Assembly (NCBI RefSeq): GCF_042677945.1
Contig: NZ_JBHUDN010000014.1
Length of the DNA: 64,000 nt
Source: Haloplanus litoreus
GTDB lineage: Archaea; Halobacteriota; Halobacteria; Halobacteriales; Haloferacaceae
Reading direction: 5' to 3' (one strand)
Shown: positions 1 to 7,708 of the stretch, in pieces
Numbering within the stretch: position 1 is the stretch's first letter
How the letters are laid out: each line of letters begins with the position of its first letter
Program-made: the position numbers and the translations under genes
The notes under the pieces: generated by a model
What the model was told of the DNA's origin: nothing
Database searches by the model: none
Seen by the model: only the letters and a program-made list of their open reading frames with translations

Positions 1-100
1 GGACATCTGTCTTCACCTACTGAAATATAGGCTCACTGAGGATAAAGCGTTGTAGCTGATTCTCCAGTTGTGGGAGCAAAGCCGGCCCGAGACGGCCGGG

Positions 101-1318
101 TCACGGCACGACGATGGCGGGTGCCAGGACTGCCATCAGATGGACCCGTCGGACGCCGAGTAGTGGCGGAAGGAGCCCCACGAGTGCCGCGAGTGCGAAC
201 ACGGCGAGTCCGAGGACACCCGCGAACAGGGAGACCACCCCCACCAGCACCCCGCCCGTCGCCAGCGACACGCGAGTGTAGTCGAGGCGGCCGACCGTCC
301 GGAGGTAGACGTCGCCGACGGAGACGACGAGGGCGAAGCCGGCGGCAGCGGCGAGACACGCGGCCCCGACGAGCGGGAGCAGGGGATCGGTGACACCCGA
401 CCGTTCCATCGCGACCATCACGCCCGTCCGGGGCGTGCCGAGGGCGACGAGGGCGAAAAGCGCGAACACGGTGTTCGCCGTATTGGCGCCACTGGAGGCG
501 ACGACGAATCCCCGCGCGCCCGACCGGCCGGGAACGACCGGCAGGACCAGTACCGTACCGACGGCGGCGGAGACGCCGGGGAGGTAGCCGACGAGCGCTC
601 CCGCACCGGCGCCGGCCCCGGCCGACCCGAGGACCGTCCGCCGGTCGAGGGTCACCGTCGGATCGGCCTGTGGCGGGACGCCCTCGCCGGAGAGCGCCTC
701 GATCAATACGGGCGCGCCGAACAGTCCCGCGAACAGCGGCGCGAGAACGCCACCCGTGGCGACGGCGCCGGTCGGCTCCAGGTCGAGAGTCAGCCACCCG
801 AGGCCCGCCGCGACGGCGAGCGTCGCGACGGCGGCGACGCGTCGGCGGCGGGTCGGTTCGGTGGCGACGAGGAACACGGCGACGGCGGCGAGAACGAACG
901 GGATGTGTCGCCGGAGCACGGGATAGACGAGTTCGACGCCGCGGGTCAGCGGCACGGCTGCGGGGAGGGCGACGACGACGGCTAGGCCGCTCCCGAGGGC
1001 GGAGAGACGGAGCGCCTCCCGACCGCGGCCGTCGAGAACGAGCCGATGTCCCGGCAACGTCACCGCGGCCGTCGCCGGGTCCGGGACACCGAGGGCGAGC
1101 GCCGGTACCACGTCGAGGAAGGTGTGGACGACGCCGGCCGCGAGCATGGCGGCCCCGAGGGCGAGCGGCGGCCCCGGCAGGATGGGGACGACCGACGCGA
1201 GCAGGAGGGCGAAGTTGTTGGCGTGCAGTCCGGGCGTCAACCCGCTGCAGGTGCCGAGTCCGACGCCGACGAGCGTGTAGCCGAGCGCCGTGAGACCGAC
1301 GGGTGCGGGGGCGGCCAT
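101..1318 (-). CDS. TctA-like (DUF112/COG1784) polytopic membrane protein
   Basis: This 405-residue protein is almost entirely hydrophobic, with roughly ten or more predicted membrane segments separated by short Arg/Asp loops. The N-terminal stretch with GLTPGLHANN and a second related stretch with GYLPGVSAA near residue 245 look like the repeated Gly/Pro-rich signature of the TctA superfamily, the large permease of tripartite tricarboxylate transporters. No TctB or TctC partner is nearby, so the substrate is unknown and it probably belongs to the stand-alone archaeal branch. It lies downstream of the ribosomal stalk operon on the same strand but 108 bp away, so it is probably a separate unit. 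The family call is fairly secure; the transport role is inferred. Confidence 0.75.
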   Translation of the reverse strand: MAAPAPVGLTALGYTLVGVGLGTCSGLTPGLHANNFALLLASVVPILPGPPLALGAAMLAAGVVHTFLDVVPALALGVPDPATAAVTLPGHRLVLDGRGREALRLSALGSGLAVVVALPAAVPLTRGVELVYPVLRRHIPFVLAAVAVFLVATEPTRRRRVAAVATLAVAAGLGWLTLDLEPTGAVATGGVLAPLFAGLFGAPVLIEALSGEGVPPQADPTVTLDRRTVLGSAGAGAGAGALVGYLPGVSAAVGTVLVLPVVPGRSGARGFVVASSGANTANTVFALFALVALGTPRTGVMVAMERSGVTDPLLPLVGAACLAAAAGFALVVSVGDVYLRTVGRLDYTRVSLATGGVLVGVVSLFAGVLGLAVFALAALVGLLPPLLGVRRVHLMAVLAPAIVVP

Positions 1319-1391
1319 CCCGCGGAGGTGGCTGCGTCACCTGGTTTCAACCCTCGGCGTCGACGAGCCCGGGGCTGGACGGGATGGAGCC

Positions 1392-1397
1392 AAAAAA
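1392..1397 (-). terminator. T-run, likely terminator of the L1-P0-P1 operon
   Basis: The coding strand carries six consecutive T residues about 30 bases after the stop codon of the P1 gene. Archaeal intrinsic termination commonly uses such T-tracts. This is the only T-run in the 108-bp spacer before the next gene. Confidence 0.4.
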
Positions 1398-1426
1398 CGG
1401 AAGTTCTGGATTCGGGTGGGGCCGAT

Positions 1427-1771
1427 TCAGCCGAAGAGTTCGCCGAGGCCCTCGCCGCTGGCCTCTTCGTCCTCGTCCTCTTCTTCCTCGGCCGCTTCCT
1501 CTTCCTCGGCCTCGTCGGCGGCCTCGTCGCCACCGTCCTCGTCTTCGTCGTCACCGGCGGCCGCACCGCCAGCGGCACCGCCCGCAGCGGGCGCGGCAGC
1601 GGCCGTCTCGATGGCGTCCTCGATGTCGACGTCCTCGAGGGCGGCGACCAGCGCCTTGACGCGGGACTGCTCCACGTCGACACCGGCGGCCTCGAGGACC
1701 GCGGTCACGTTGTCTTCGTTGATCTCTTCGCCGGTTTCGTTCAGGATGAGTGCTGCGTAAACGTATTCCAT
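1427..1771 (-). CDS. rpl12: 50S ribosomal protein P1 (L12)
   Basis: This 114-residue protein starts MEYVYAALILNE, the archaeal P1/L12 dimerisation helix. It continues through an Ala/Gly-rich hinge at about residues 60-75 into a very acidic tail ending GLGELFG. The tail recruits elongation factors to the ribosomal stalk, and the same ending occurs in the neighbouring P0. It is the last gene of the L1-P0-P1 operon, 18 bp after P0. Identity is certain. Confidence 0.97.
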   Translation of the reverse strand: MEYVYAALILNETGEEINEDNVTAVLEAAGVDVEQSRVKALVAALEDVDIEDAIETAAAAPAAGGAAGGAAAGDDEDEDGGDEAADEAEEEEAAEEEEDEDEEASGEGLGELFG

Positions 1772-1789
1772 TGTCGTATATCTCCGTTG

Positions 1790-2848
1790 TTAGCCGAACA
1801 TCGCGCCGAGGCCTTCGGCACCGTCGCCGCCGTCGTCGTCTTCGTCGTCTTCGTCGTCGGCGTCGTCGGCGTCCGTCTCCTCGTCGGCGGTGTCCGTCTC
1901 CGCCGTTTCGTCTTCGTCGCTCGGTTCCTCAACTCCCGCCGCGGGCGCTTCCACGCCACGCAGTTCCTCCGGGAGTGCCTCGTCGTCGTCGATCAGCGCC
2001 GCGAGGGCGCGCACCTGACCGTCCGCCTTGGCCACGAGGTCCGGCATCAGCTCGGGATCCTCGATGGCGGCGAAGAGACCGACCGACTTGGCTTCGCCGG
2101 CCGCCTTGGCCAGCAGCGTGCCCGCGGTGCGGGCCGTCGGATAGCTCGCGTTGACGGAGAGGTTGCGTGCGGCGGCCGCGGCCGACTCAACGTCGGCGCG
2201 GTACTCGTCGACGTCGATGGCGAGTTCGTCGGGTTCGAACAGGACGCCCTCGGAGTACACCGAGCGCAGATCCAGCCCGACTTCCTTGGGTTCGATACCC
2301 AATTCGCCGAGGACGTTCGCGAGTTCGTCGCTGACCTCTCCGCCGGCTTCGAGCACCGTCGAGTCGGCGGTCACCTTGATCGAGCCGTCCATGATGCGGG
2401 CTTCCGCGCCCACCTGCTGGAGTTCGCCCACGAAGGGACCGGGATCGACCCCCGTGTCGCCCTCCGGGATCACGATGTCGTTGGGGGCGACTTCCCCCGC
2501 GTTGATCGGGGCGGGTGTTTTCGACGCTTCCAGCTGCTGGAACAGCCCGAACGGGTTGTCGTTGGTCCCGATGAGGGCGACCTGTCCCGAGACGTACTCG
2601 GCGAGGTCCTCGTATCCCTCGTCGACCTCGTCGAGCGCGCGCCGGAGGAGCGTGTTGCGGCTCATCCGGACGTCGGCGCTCCCGTGCAGGTCGCGACGCA
2701 TGTTCTGGAGCTGTCGGCTCGGGATACCGGCGACGCCGACGATACCCACGCTCGCGTAGGACTCGATGAACTCGACGAGTTCGTCGACCTCCTCGCGCTT
2801 CCACTGGGGGATCGTCTCGGTCTGCCGGACGGCCTCGCTCTCGCTCAT
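1790..2848 (-). CDS. rpl10: 50S ribosomal protein P0 (L10e)
   Basis: This 352-residue protein is the stalk base that binds 23S rRNA and carries P1 dimers. The N-terminal L10 domain contains the RNA-binding stretch SRQLQNMRR. A middle insertion domain and spine helices follow, then a Glu/Asp-rich tail ending GLGAMFG that mirrors the P1 tail. Its start codon overlaps the stop of rpl1 by 4 bp (ATGA), so the genes are translationally coupled. Length is normal for archaeal P0. Confidence 0.97.
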   Translation of the reverse strand: MSESEAVRQTETIPQWKREEVDELVEFIESYASVGIVGVAGIPSRQLQNMRRDLHGSADVRMSRNTLLRRALDEVDEGYEDLAEYVSGQVALIGTNDNPFGLFQQLEASKTPAPINAGEVAPNDIVIPEGDTGVDPGPFVGELQQVGAEARIMDGSIKVTADSTVLEAGGEVSDELANVLGELGIEPKEVGLDLRSVYSEGVLFEPDELAIDVDEYRADVESAAAAARNLSVNASYPTARTAGTLLAKAAGEAKSVGLFAAIEDPELMPDLVAKADGQVRALAALIDDDEALPEELRGVEAPAAGVEEPSDEDETAETDTADEETDADDADDEDDEDDDGGDGAEGLGAMFG

Positions 2849-3483
2849 GCTTCGACCTCCACGGACGGACCCATGGTCGTCTTGACGTAGATGGAGTCGA
2901 TGTTGAGCGGCCCTTTTTCCAGTGCCGCCTCGAGGCGGCGGACGATGACGTCGATGTTGTCCGAGATGTCCTCGGCGGACATGTCCTCCGCGCCGACGCG
3001 CGTATGGAACGTGCGGCGGTCGCGGCTCCGGATCTGGACCGTGTTCTTCATGCGGTTGACCGTCTCGACGACGTCGTCGTCGGGCTGGAGCGGCGTCGGC
3101 ATCTTACCGCGCGGCCCGAGAACGGTCCCGAGATAACGACCGATATCCTGCATCATCGGCGCTTCCGCGACGAAGAAGTCGGTTTCGTCGGCGAGGTCCT
3201 TGGCGGCGTCGTCGTCGTCACCGAGTTCTTCGAGTTCGTCGGGTCCGAGGACGTCGTCCGCCACCTCCTCTGCACGGAGGGCGGTCTCACCGGTAGCAAA
3301 GACGACGATCTGTGTCTCCTGACCGGTTCCGGCCGGCAGGACGACACTCTCGTCGACGCGATTCGACGGGTCGTTGAGATCTAAGTCGCGCAGATTCACG
3401 GCGAGGTCGACCGTCTCGCGGAAGTTCCGCGGCGGCGCCTCGTCGAGTGCGCGAGAGACTGCTTGCTCTATTGTATCTGCCAT
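2845..3483 (-). CDS. rpl1: 50S ribosomal protein L1
   Basis: This 212-residue archaeal-size L1 contains the signature TVLGPRGKMPTPL near residue 120. It binds the L1 stalk of 23S rRNA; in methanogens and halophiles it also represses its own operon by binding the mRNA leader. It is the first gene of rpl1-rpl10-rpl12. L11, usually immediately upstream in haloarchaea, is 10.8 kb away here. The leader is annotated separately. Confidence 0.97.
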   Translation of the reverse strand: MADTIEQAVSRALDEAPPRNFRETVDLAVNLRDLDLNDPSNRVDESVVLPAGTGQETQIVVFATGETALRAEEVADDVLGPDELEELGDDDDAAKDLADETDFFVAEAPMMQDIGRYLGTVLGPRGKMPTPLQPDDDVVETVNRMKNTVQIRSRDRRTFHTRVGAEDMSAEDISDNIDVIVRRLEAALEKGPLNIDSIYVKTTMGPSVEVEA

Positions 3484-3492
3484 CTTTCACCT

Positions 3493-3547
3493 CCGTAGTA
3501 CGCTTTCGCTCCTACGGGTCAGTGAAACAGGCGGTGGCCTGTCTCAC
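3493..3547 (-). promoter_or_regulatory. structured leader of the L1 operon (candidate L1 autoregulatory site)
   Basis: Two inverted repeats sit directly before the rpl1 start. The proximal one, 3493-3517, pairs CCGTAG with CTACGG around a GAGCGAAAGCG-containing loop, and ends about 10 bases before the ATG. The distal one, 3522-3547, pairs GTGAGACAGG with CCTGTTTCAC (10 bp, one G-U) around CCACCG. Archaeal L1 represses translation by binding a leader element that mimics its 23S site. The repeats are visible in the sequence; the L1-binding role is inferred. Confidence 0.5.
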
Positions 3548-3604
3548 CGGAAGGTGGTGGATGGCGGACTTAAGTCCGTCGAACGACGGTCGTGCCGATT
3601 GAGG

Positions 3605-3630
3605 GAGTCGGTACGGTAGTCCGTATCAGT
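3605..3630 (-). repeat. copy A of the CTGATACGG 3'-end repeat (short form)
   Basis: Read on the minus strand, CTGATACGG at 3629-3621 contains the TGA stop codon of the tungstate ATPase gene and is followed by ACTACCGTA, giving a TACGG/CCGTA hairpin. It looks like the two ends of the longer element (copies B-G) joined with the middle missing. Confidence 0.45.
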
Positions 3631-4390
3631 ACACCAGTTCGCCGGAGACGAACTTCTCGGTCCGTTCGTCGGTCGGGTTCTCGAACACCCGCTCGGCCGG
3701 ACCGAACTCGGCGACCCCCTCGCCGAGCACGACGGCGACACGGTCGGCGATGCGCTGGGCCTGATGCATATCGTGGGTGGCGATGCCGACGCCGATGCCG
3801 CGGTCGCGGGCTTCCAGGATCGCCTCCTCGATGACCTCGGTGTTCCGGGGGTCGAGATCCGAGGTCGGTTCGTCCAGCAGGAGATATTCGGGGTCGTACG
3901 CGACCGCCCGCGCGAACGAAGCCCGCTGTGCCTCGCCGCCGGAGAGCGACCGCGCTTGCTGGTCGAGTTTGTCGCCCAACCCCACGAGGTCGAGCGACTC
4001 CGCGACCGCCTCGGGCGTGCCGTTCGACCCCAGGAACGACCACAGTTCGTCGCGGAGCCGGTCGCGCCAGGATTCGCGCACCCGGAGTCCGTATTCGACG
4101 TTCCGGGCGACCGTCGCGTCGAACAGGCTCGCGTCCTGGAACACCATGCCGATCCGCCGGCGGAGGCCGAGCCGTTCGTCCTCGACGAGGTTCCACACCG
4201 CCCGGCCATCGAACTCGACGGTCCCCGCGCTCGGTTCGATGAACAGCGCGAGGATGCGCAGGATCGTCGTCTTGCCGACGCCCGACGGGCCGATGATGGC
4301 GACGACCTCCCCCGGATCGATGGAAAGCGAGAGGTCCCGGACGATGAGTTCGTCGTCGTACGCGTGCGTGACGTTCGAGAGTCGGACCAT
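3626..4390 (-). CDS. tupC: tungstate-type ABC transporter ATP-binding protein
   Basis: This 254-residue ABC ATPase has Walker A GPSGVGKT near residue 33, signature LSGGEAQRASFARA near 150 and Walker B YLLLDEPTSDLDP near 168, followed by the H-loop (ATHDMHQ). Its start overlaps the permease stop by 1 bp (TGATG). It powers import by the adjacent permease and binding protein. Assignment to tungstate rather than molybdate rests on the TupA-like binding protein and the TOBE regulator next door. Confidence 0.8.
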   Translation of the reverse strand: MVRLSNVTHAYDDELIVRDLSLSIDPGEVVAIIGPSGVGKTTILRILALFIEPSAGTVEFDGRAVWNLVEDERLGLRRRIGMVFQDASLFDATVARNVEYGLRVRESWRDRLRDELWSFLGSNGTPEAVAESLDLVGLGDKLDQQARSLSGGEAQRASFARAVAYDPEYLLLDEPTSDLDPRNTEVIEEAILEARDRGIGVGIATHDMHQAQRIADRVAVVLGEGVAEFGPAERVFENPTDERTEKFVSGELVY

Positions 4391-5106
4391 CAGCGCATCG
4401 CCCCCTCGTCGCCGAGCCGAACGACGATTGCGTTCACCGTCAACACGAGTGCCACGAGGACGGCACCCAGCACCATCGCGGTGTCGTACCGACCCTGTCT
4501 CGCCTCCAGCTGGATCGCGGTCGTCAGCGTCCGGGTCTGGGAGACACCGTTCGAACTGGTGATGTTGCCCCCGACGATCAGCACCGATCCGACCTCGCTG
4601 ATTGCGCGACCGAAGCCGGCGAGGATCGCCGTGGCGATGCCGTAGCGGGCCTCCTTGATGACGACGAGCGCGACGTCGAGTCGCGTCCCGCCGAGGACGT
4701 GGGCCGCATCGCGGACGTTCTCGCTCACGCCGGAGATGGCCGCGAGACTGATCGCCGTGATCGGCGGCGTAGCCAGGATGAACTGCGACATGATCATCGC
4801 CTCCTTCGTGAAGATGAGATCGAGGGGGCCGAGCGGTCCCTGGTTCGAAACGATGAAGAGAACGACCAGCCCGACGACGACGCTGGGAAAGCCCATCCCC
4901 GTGTTGATGACCGACTTCACGAACTGTTTGCCCGGGAAGTCGGAAAAGCCCATGATGATCGCCACGGGGATACTGAACAGCGTGCTGAGCGTCACCGCGA
5001 TGACGCTGACGTACAGCGAGACGTAGATGGTACTCCGGATGTATCCCTCACGAAAGGGCGACTCGACGACGGCAGGCAGCAGGTGAACGACCGGTTCGAA
5101 CGGCAC
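4390..5106 (-). CDS. tupB: tungstate-type ABC transporter permease
   Basis: This 238-residue permease has about five to six hydrophobic segments and an EAA-type loop that contacts the ATPase (AAHVLGGTRLDVALVVIKEA, near residue 135). A short compact permease with this loop is typical of TupB. It lies 2 bp downstream of the binding-protein gene and overlaps the ATPase gene, so the three form a tight operon transcribed tupA-tupB-tupC. Confidence 0.82.
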   Translation of the reverse strand: MPFEPVVHLLPAVVESPFREGYIRSTIYVSLYVSVIAVTLSTLFSIPVAIIMGFSDFPGKQFVKSVINTGMGFPSVVVGLVVLFIVSNQGPLGPLDLIFTKEAMIMSQFILATPPITAISLAAISGVSENVRDAAHVLGGTRLDVALVVIKEARYGIATAILAGFGRAISEVGSVLIVGGNITSSNGVSQTRTLTTAIQLEARQGRYDTAMVLGAVLVALVLTVNAIVVRLGDEGAMR

Positions 5107-5108
5107 GG

Positions 5109-6044
5109 TTACCCGTCCGAGGAGTCGCTACTCCAACCTTCCGGAACGTACTGCTGGAAGTCGGGATTCTCCGAGACCGCCTCCGGGAAGAACAACTGTT
5201 CGCCGTTCATCTGGTAGTCCGAGATGGCGTTCTGCGCGCCGGGGCTGGTGATCCAACCGATGTACGCCATCGCGAGGTCGTAGTTGGCGTTGTCGTGGAC
5301 GCCGGGGTTCACCGCCATGATGCCGTAGGGGTTGGCGAGAATCTCCGGGCCGTCCTCGATCGGCCCCTGCACGAGGATCACGAGGCCGATCTCCGAGCGC
5401 TGGGAGATGAAGGTTCCGCGATCCGAGAGCGTGTAGGCTCCCTGCTGGTTGGCGTTGTTCAGGGCCTCGCCCATCCCGCCGCCAATCTCCTGGTACCACT
5501 CGCCGCCGGGGTCGGTCCCCGCGGCCTCCCAGAGGTTGAGTTCCTTGGTGTGGGTGCCTGAGTTGTCGCCACGGGAGACGAACGACGCCTCCGCCTCGGC
5601 GATGGCGTTGAGCGCCTCGGTCGCCGAACTCGTGCCCTGGATGCCGGCCGGGTCGCTCTCCGGTCCGACGATCACGAAGTCGTTGAACATGAGGTCACGA
5701 CGGTTGATCCCGTAGCCGTTCTGCATGAACTCGTCCTCGAGTCCCCGGGCGTGGACCATCACCACGTCTGAGTCGCCGTTGCGGGCCGATTCCAGCGCCG
5801 CGCCGGTTCCCTGTGCGACCGCGTCGACGGTGACGCCGTACATCTCCTCGAAGTCGGGATGGATCTCGTTGAGGAGGCCCGTATCGTAGGTACTCGTCGT
5901 GGTCGTCAGCGTCAGTGTCTCACCCGTGACACCGGCGCCGTTGTCGGTGCTCTGTGCCTGACCGCCGGTGCCGGAACAGCCGGCCAGACCTGCGACGGCT
6001 CCGCCACCGAGCGCCGCGACGAACTGACGACGTTGTATCGTCAT
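5109..6044 (-). CDS. tupA: tungstate-type ABC transporter substrate-binding lipoprotein
   Basis: This 311-residue protein starts MTIQRRQFVAALGG, with a twin-arginine signal and lipobox LAGC at about residue 24, so it should be a Tat-exported lipoprotein on the outer face of the membrane. The mature part opens with LTLTTTTSTYDTGLL, the Thr/Ser-rich oxyanion pocket typical of TupA. An in-frame ATG at 6068 would add eight residues; 6044 gives the usual Tat start. Its promoter region is shared with the divergent regulator and contains candidate operators. Confidence 0.83.
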   Translation of the reverse strand: MTIQRRQFVAALGGGAVAGLAGCSGTGGQAQSTDNGAGVTGETLTLTTTTSTYDTGLLNEIHPDFEEMYGVTVDAVAQGTGAALESARNGDSDVVMVHARGLEDEFMQNGYGINRRDLMFNDFVIVGPESDPAGIQGTSSATEALNAIAEAEASFVSRGDNSGTHTKELNLWEAAGTDPGGEWYQEIGGGMGEALNNANQQGAYTLSDRGTFISQRSEIGLVILVQGPIEDGPEILANPYGIMAVNPGVHDNANYDLAMAYIGWITSPGAQNAISDYQMNGEQLFFPEAVSENPDFQQYVPEGWSSDSSDG

Positions 6045-6100
6045 GGAAACAACGATGGAAGTCGTCATAAAGTAACTTACGATTCGATGAACGTCACGAT

Positions 6101-6147
6101 GTTTCGCCAGTTTCGTTTTGGGGCGAAACGTAACTAGAATCAGTTAT
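6101..6147. promoter_or_regulatory. two dyads between tupA and the ModE-like gene (candidate operators)
   Basis: One inverted repeat, GTTTCGCC (6101-6108) with GGCGAAAC (6122-6129), is followed immediately by GTAACTA-GAAT-CAGTTAT (6130-6147). A further half-site, GTAACT, lies at 6072-6077 beside the tupA start. The second dyad recurs almost exactly upstream of moaA (49507-49524). The position between divergent Mo/W genes suggests the regulator's binding sites. Symmetry is seen; function is inferred. Confidence 0.55.
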
Positions 6148-6204
6148 CTGTCGCGGCGAGCGGGACACGACAACGCCTTTTGTCCAACCCGTCCTACGCG
6201 GTGT

Positions 6205-6900
6205 ATGGAGTTCTCGACCGAGTTCGACGCCCGGATCGGGCAGGGCGACGTGACCCTCACGGAGCGGGACGTCACCCTCCTGCGCGCCATCGATGACCTG
6301 GGGTCGATCAACGCCGCGGCGACGTCGCTCGGCCGGTCCTACTCGCGTGCACAGCAGCGAATCGTCGAACTGGAGGAGGCCTTCGGTGACCTCGTGGCGC
6401 GCACGCGAGGCGGGTCGGGCGGCGGCGGTAGCCACCTGACCGGCCTCGCCCGGGAGCTTCTGAACCGGTACGACCGACTCAGCGCCGAGTTCAGCGGCGT
6501 CGCCGAGACGGCCGAAACCGTCCTCACCGGCCGCGTCGTCGACCGCGACGGGGAACTGGCGACGGTGAAGACGGTGGCGGGGACCGTCGGTGCGCTGGTC
6601 CCGGAGTACGACGACGGAGACGAAGTTCGGCTCACTCTCCGAGCCGATGCGGTGACCCTGCAGAGTCCCTCTCGGACGCCCGATCCGGACCGAACGAGCG
6701 CCCGCAACCGCCTAGAGGGGACCGTCCTCTCGGTCGACGCGGGTCAGGCCGTCGCGCTCGTCACCGTCGACGTGGGCGGCGAGGTGTCGCTGTCGGCGCT
6801 CGTCACCGTGGCTAGCGTCGAAAAGCTGAACCTCCACCGCGGGACGCCGGTCGTCGCCTCGTTCAAAGCCACGGCGACCCGCGGCGTTCCGCGCGTCTAG
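6205..6900 (+). CDS. ModE-type regulator with TOBE domain
   Basis: The 231-residue protein begins with a LysR-like winged helix (residues 15-80: VTLLRAIDDLGSINAAATSLGRSYSRAQQRI), the DNA-binding fold of ModE. A C-terminal part resembling one or two TOBE modules follows (about 105-150 and 170-225), which bind molybdate or tungstate. I chose the ATG at 6205 because the upstream in-frame region overlaps the promoter. It is divergent from tupABC and likely senses the imported oxyanion. Its stop overlaps the stop of the convergent Usp gene in a CTAG. Confidence 0.8.
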   Translation: MEFSTEFDARIGQGDVTLTERDVTLLRAIDDLGSINAAATSLGRSYSRAQQRIVELEEAFGDLVARTRGGSGGGGSHLTGLARELLNRYDRLSAEFSGVAETAETVLTGRVVDRDGELATVKTVAGTVGALVPEYDDGDEVRLTLRADAVTLQSPSRTPDPDRTSARNRLEGTVLSVDAGQAVALVTVDVGGEVSLSALVTVASVEKLNLHRGTPVVASFKATATRGVPRV

Positions 6901-7706
6901 GGACCGACCACCAGAACGGGTTTCGTCGCCGCCCGCAGGACCCGTTCGGCGACGCTCCCGAGGAGGACACGCTCCACGCCCGTGCGGCCGTGACTCCCGA
7001 GTGTCACCAGATCGACGTCGAACTCGTCGGCGTAGTCGAGGATCGCCTCGTGCGGGCGCCCCGTCCGCACGGCCGCCGTGGCGTCGATCCCGGCCTCGCG
7101 GGCGCGGTCCGCGAGGCGCCGGGCGGGGTCCTCCTCGTCGCCGACGGTCAGGGCGTGGAGGCGTGCCCCCGTCGCGCCCGCGACGGCGATGGCGTGTTCG
7201 CCCGCTCGCTCGGCCTCGTCGCTCCCGTCCGTCGCGACCAGAACGTTCTCGACGGTCGGAGTGGTGTCGCCGTCCTCGGCCGTCCGGACCGTCAGGACGG
7301 GAACGTGTGCGGTTCGGAGGGTCCGCTCGGCGAGGCTCCCGAACAGGTAGCGGTCGACGCCCGAACGGCCGTGGGTCCCCATCGCGACGAGGTCCGCACC
7401 GTAGTCGTCGATAGCACCGGCGAGCACCGTCTCCGGGTTCCCCTCGACGACGTGCGTCTCGACGGGGACGGGGCTCTCCGCCACGATCCGGTCGACGGCG
7501 TCTTGGGCACGTGCCTGGAGGATCTCCCCCTGGCGACGGACCAGGTCGTCGACGTCGCCGACGGTGTCGGTCACGAAGCGGTCGGGATCGACGACCGAGA
7601 GGACGTGGACGCTCGCGTCGAACCGGTCGGCGAGGGCCAGTCCGTAGCGGGCGGCGGTCGTCGCGACGTCGCTGCCGTCGGTCGGAATGAGGATGGTGTC
7701 GTACAT
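6897..7706 (-). CDS. tandem universal stress protein (two UspA domains)
   Basis: This 269-residue protein has two UspA domains, about residues 1-140 and 147-269. Each has the opening LIPTDGS/LVATDGS strand and the ATP-binding G-x2-G-x9-G-S/T loop (GTHGRSGVDRYLFGS and GSHGRTGVERVLLGS). It is the third gene of an operon, 2 bp after the RND exporter gene. Usp proteins are nucleotide-binding stress adaptors; the partner here is presumably the exporter, by position only. Confidence 0.9.
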   Translation of the reverse strand: MYDTILIPTDGSDVATTAARYGLALADRFDASVHVLSVVDPDRFVTDTVGDVDDLVRRQGEILQARAQDAVDRIVAESPVPVETHVVEGNPETVLAGAIDDYGADLVAMGTHGRSGVDRYLFGSLAERTLRTAHVPVLTVRTAEDGDTTPTVENVLVATDGSDEAERAGEHAIAVAGATGARLHALTVGDEEDPARRLADRAREAGIDATAAVRTGRPHEAILDYADEFDVDLVTLGSHGRTGVERVLLGSVAERVLRAATKPVLVVGP

Positions 7707-7708
7707 GA

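Noticed and set aside
1427..1640. Low-complexity Glu/Asp-coding runs in the P1 and P0 genes as a repeat array
   Set aside because: They encode the normal acidic stalk-protein tails.
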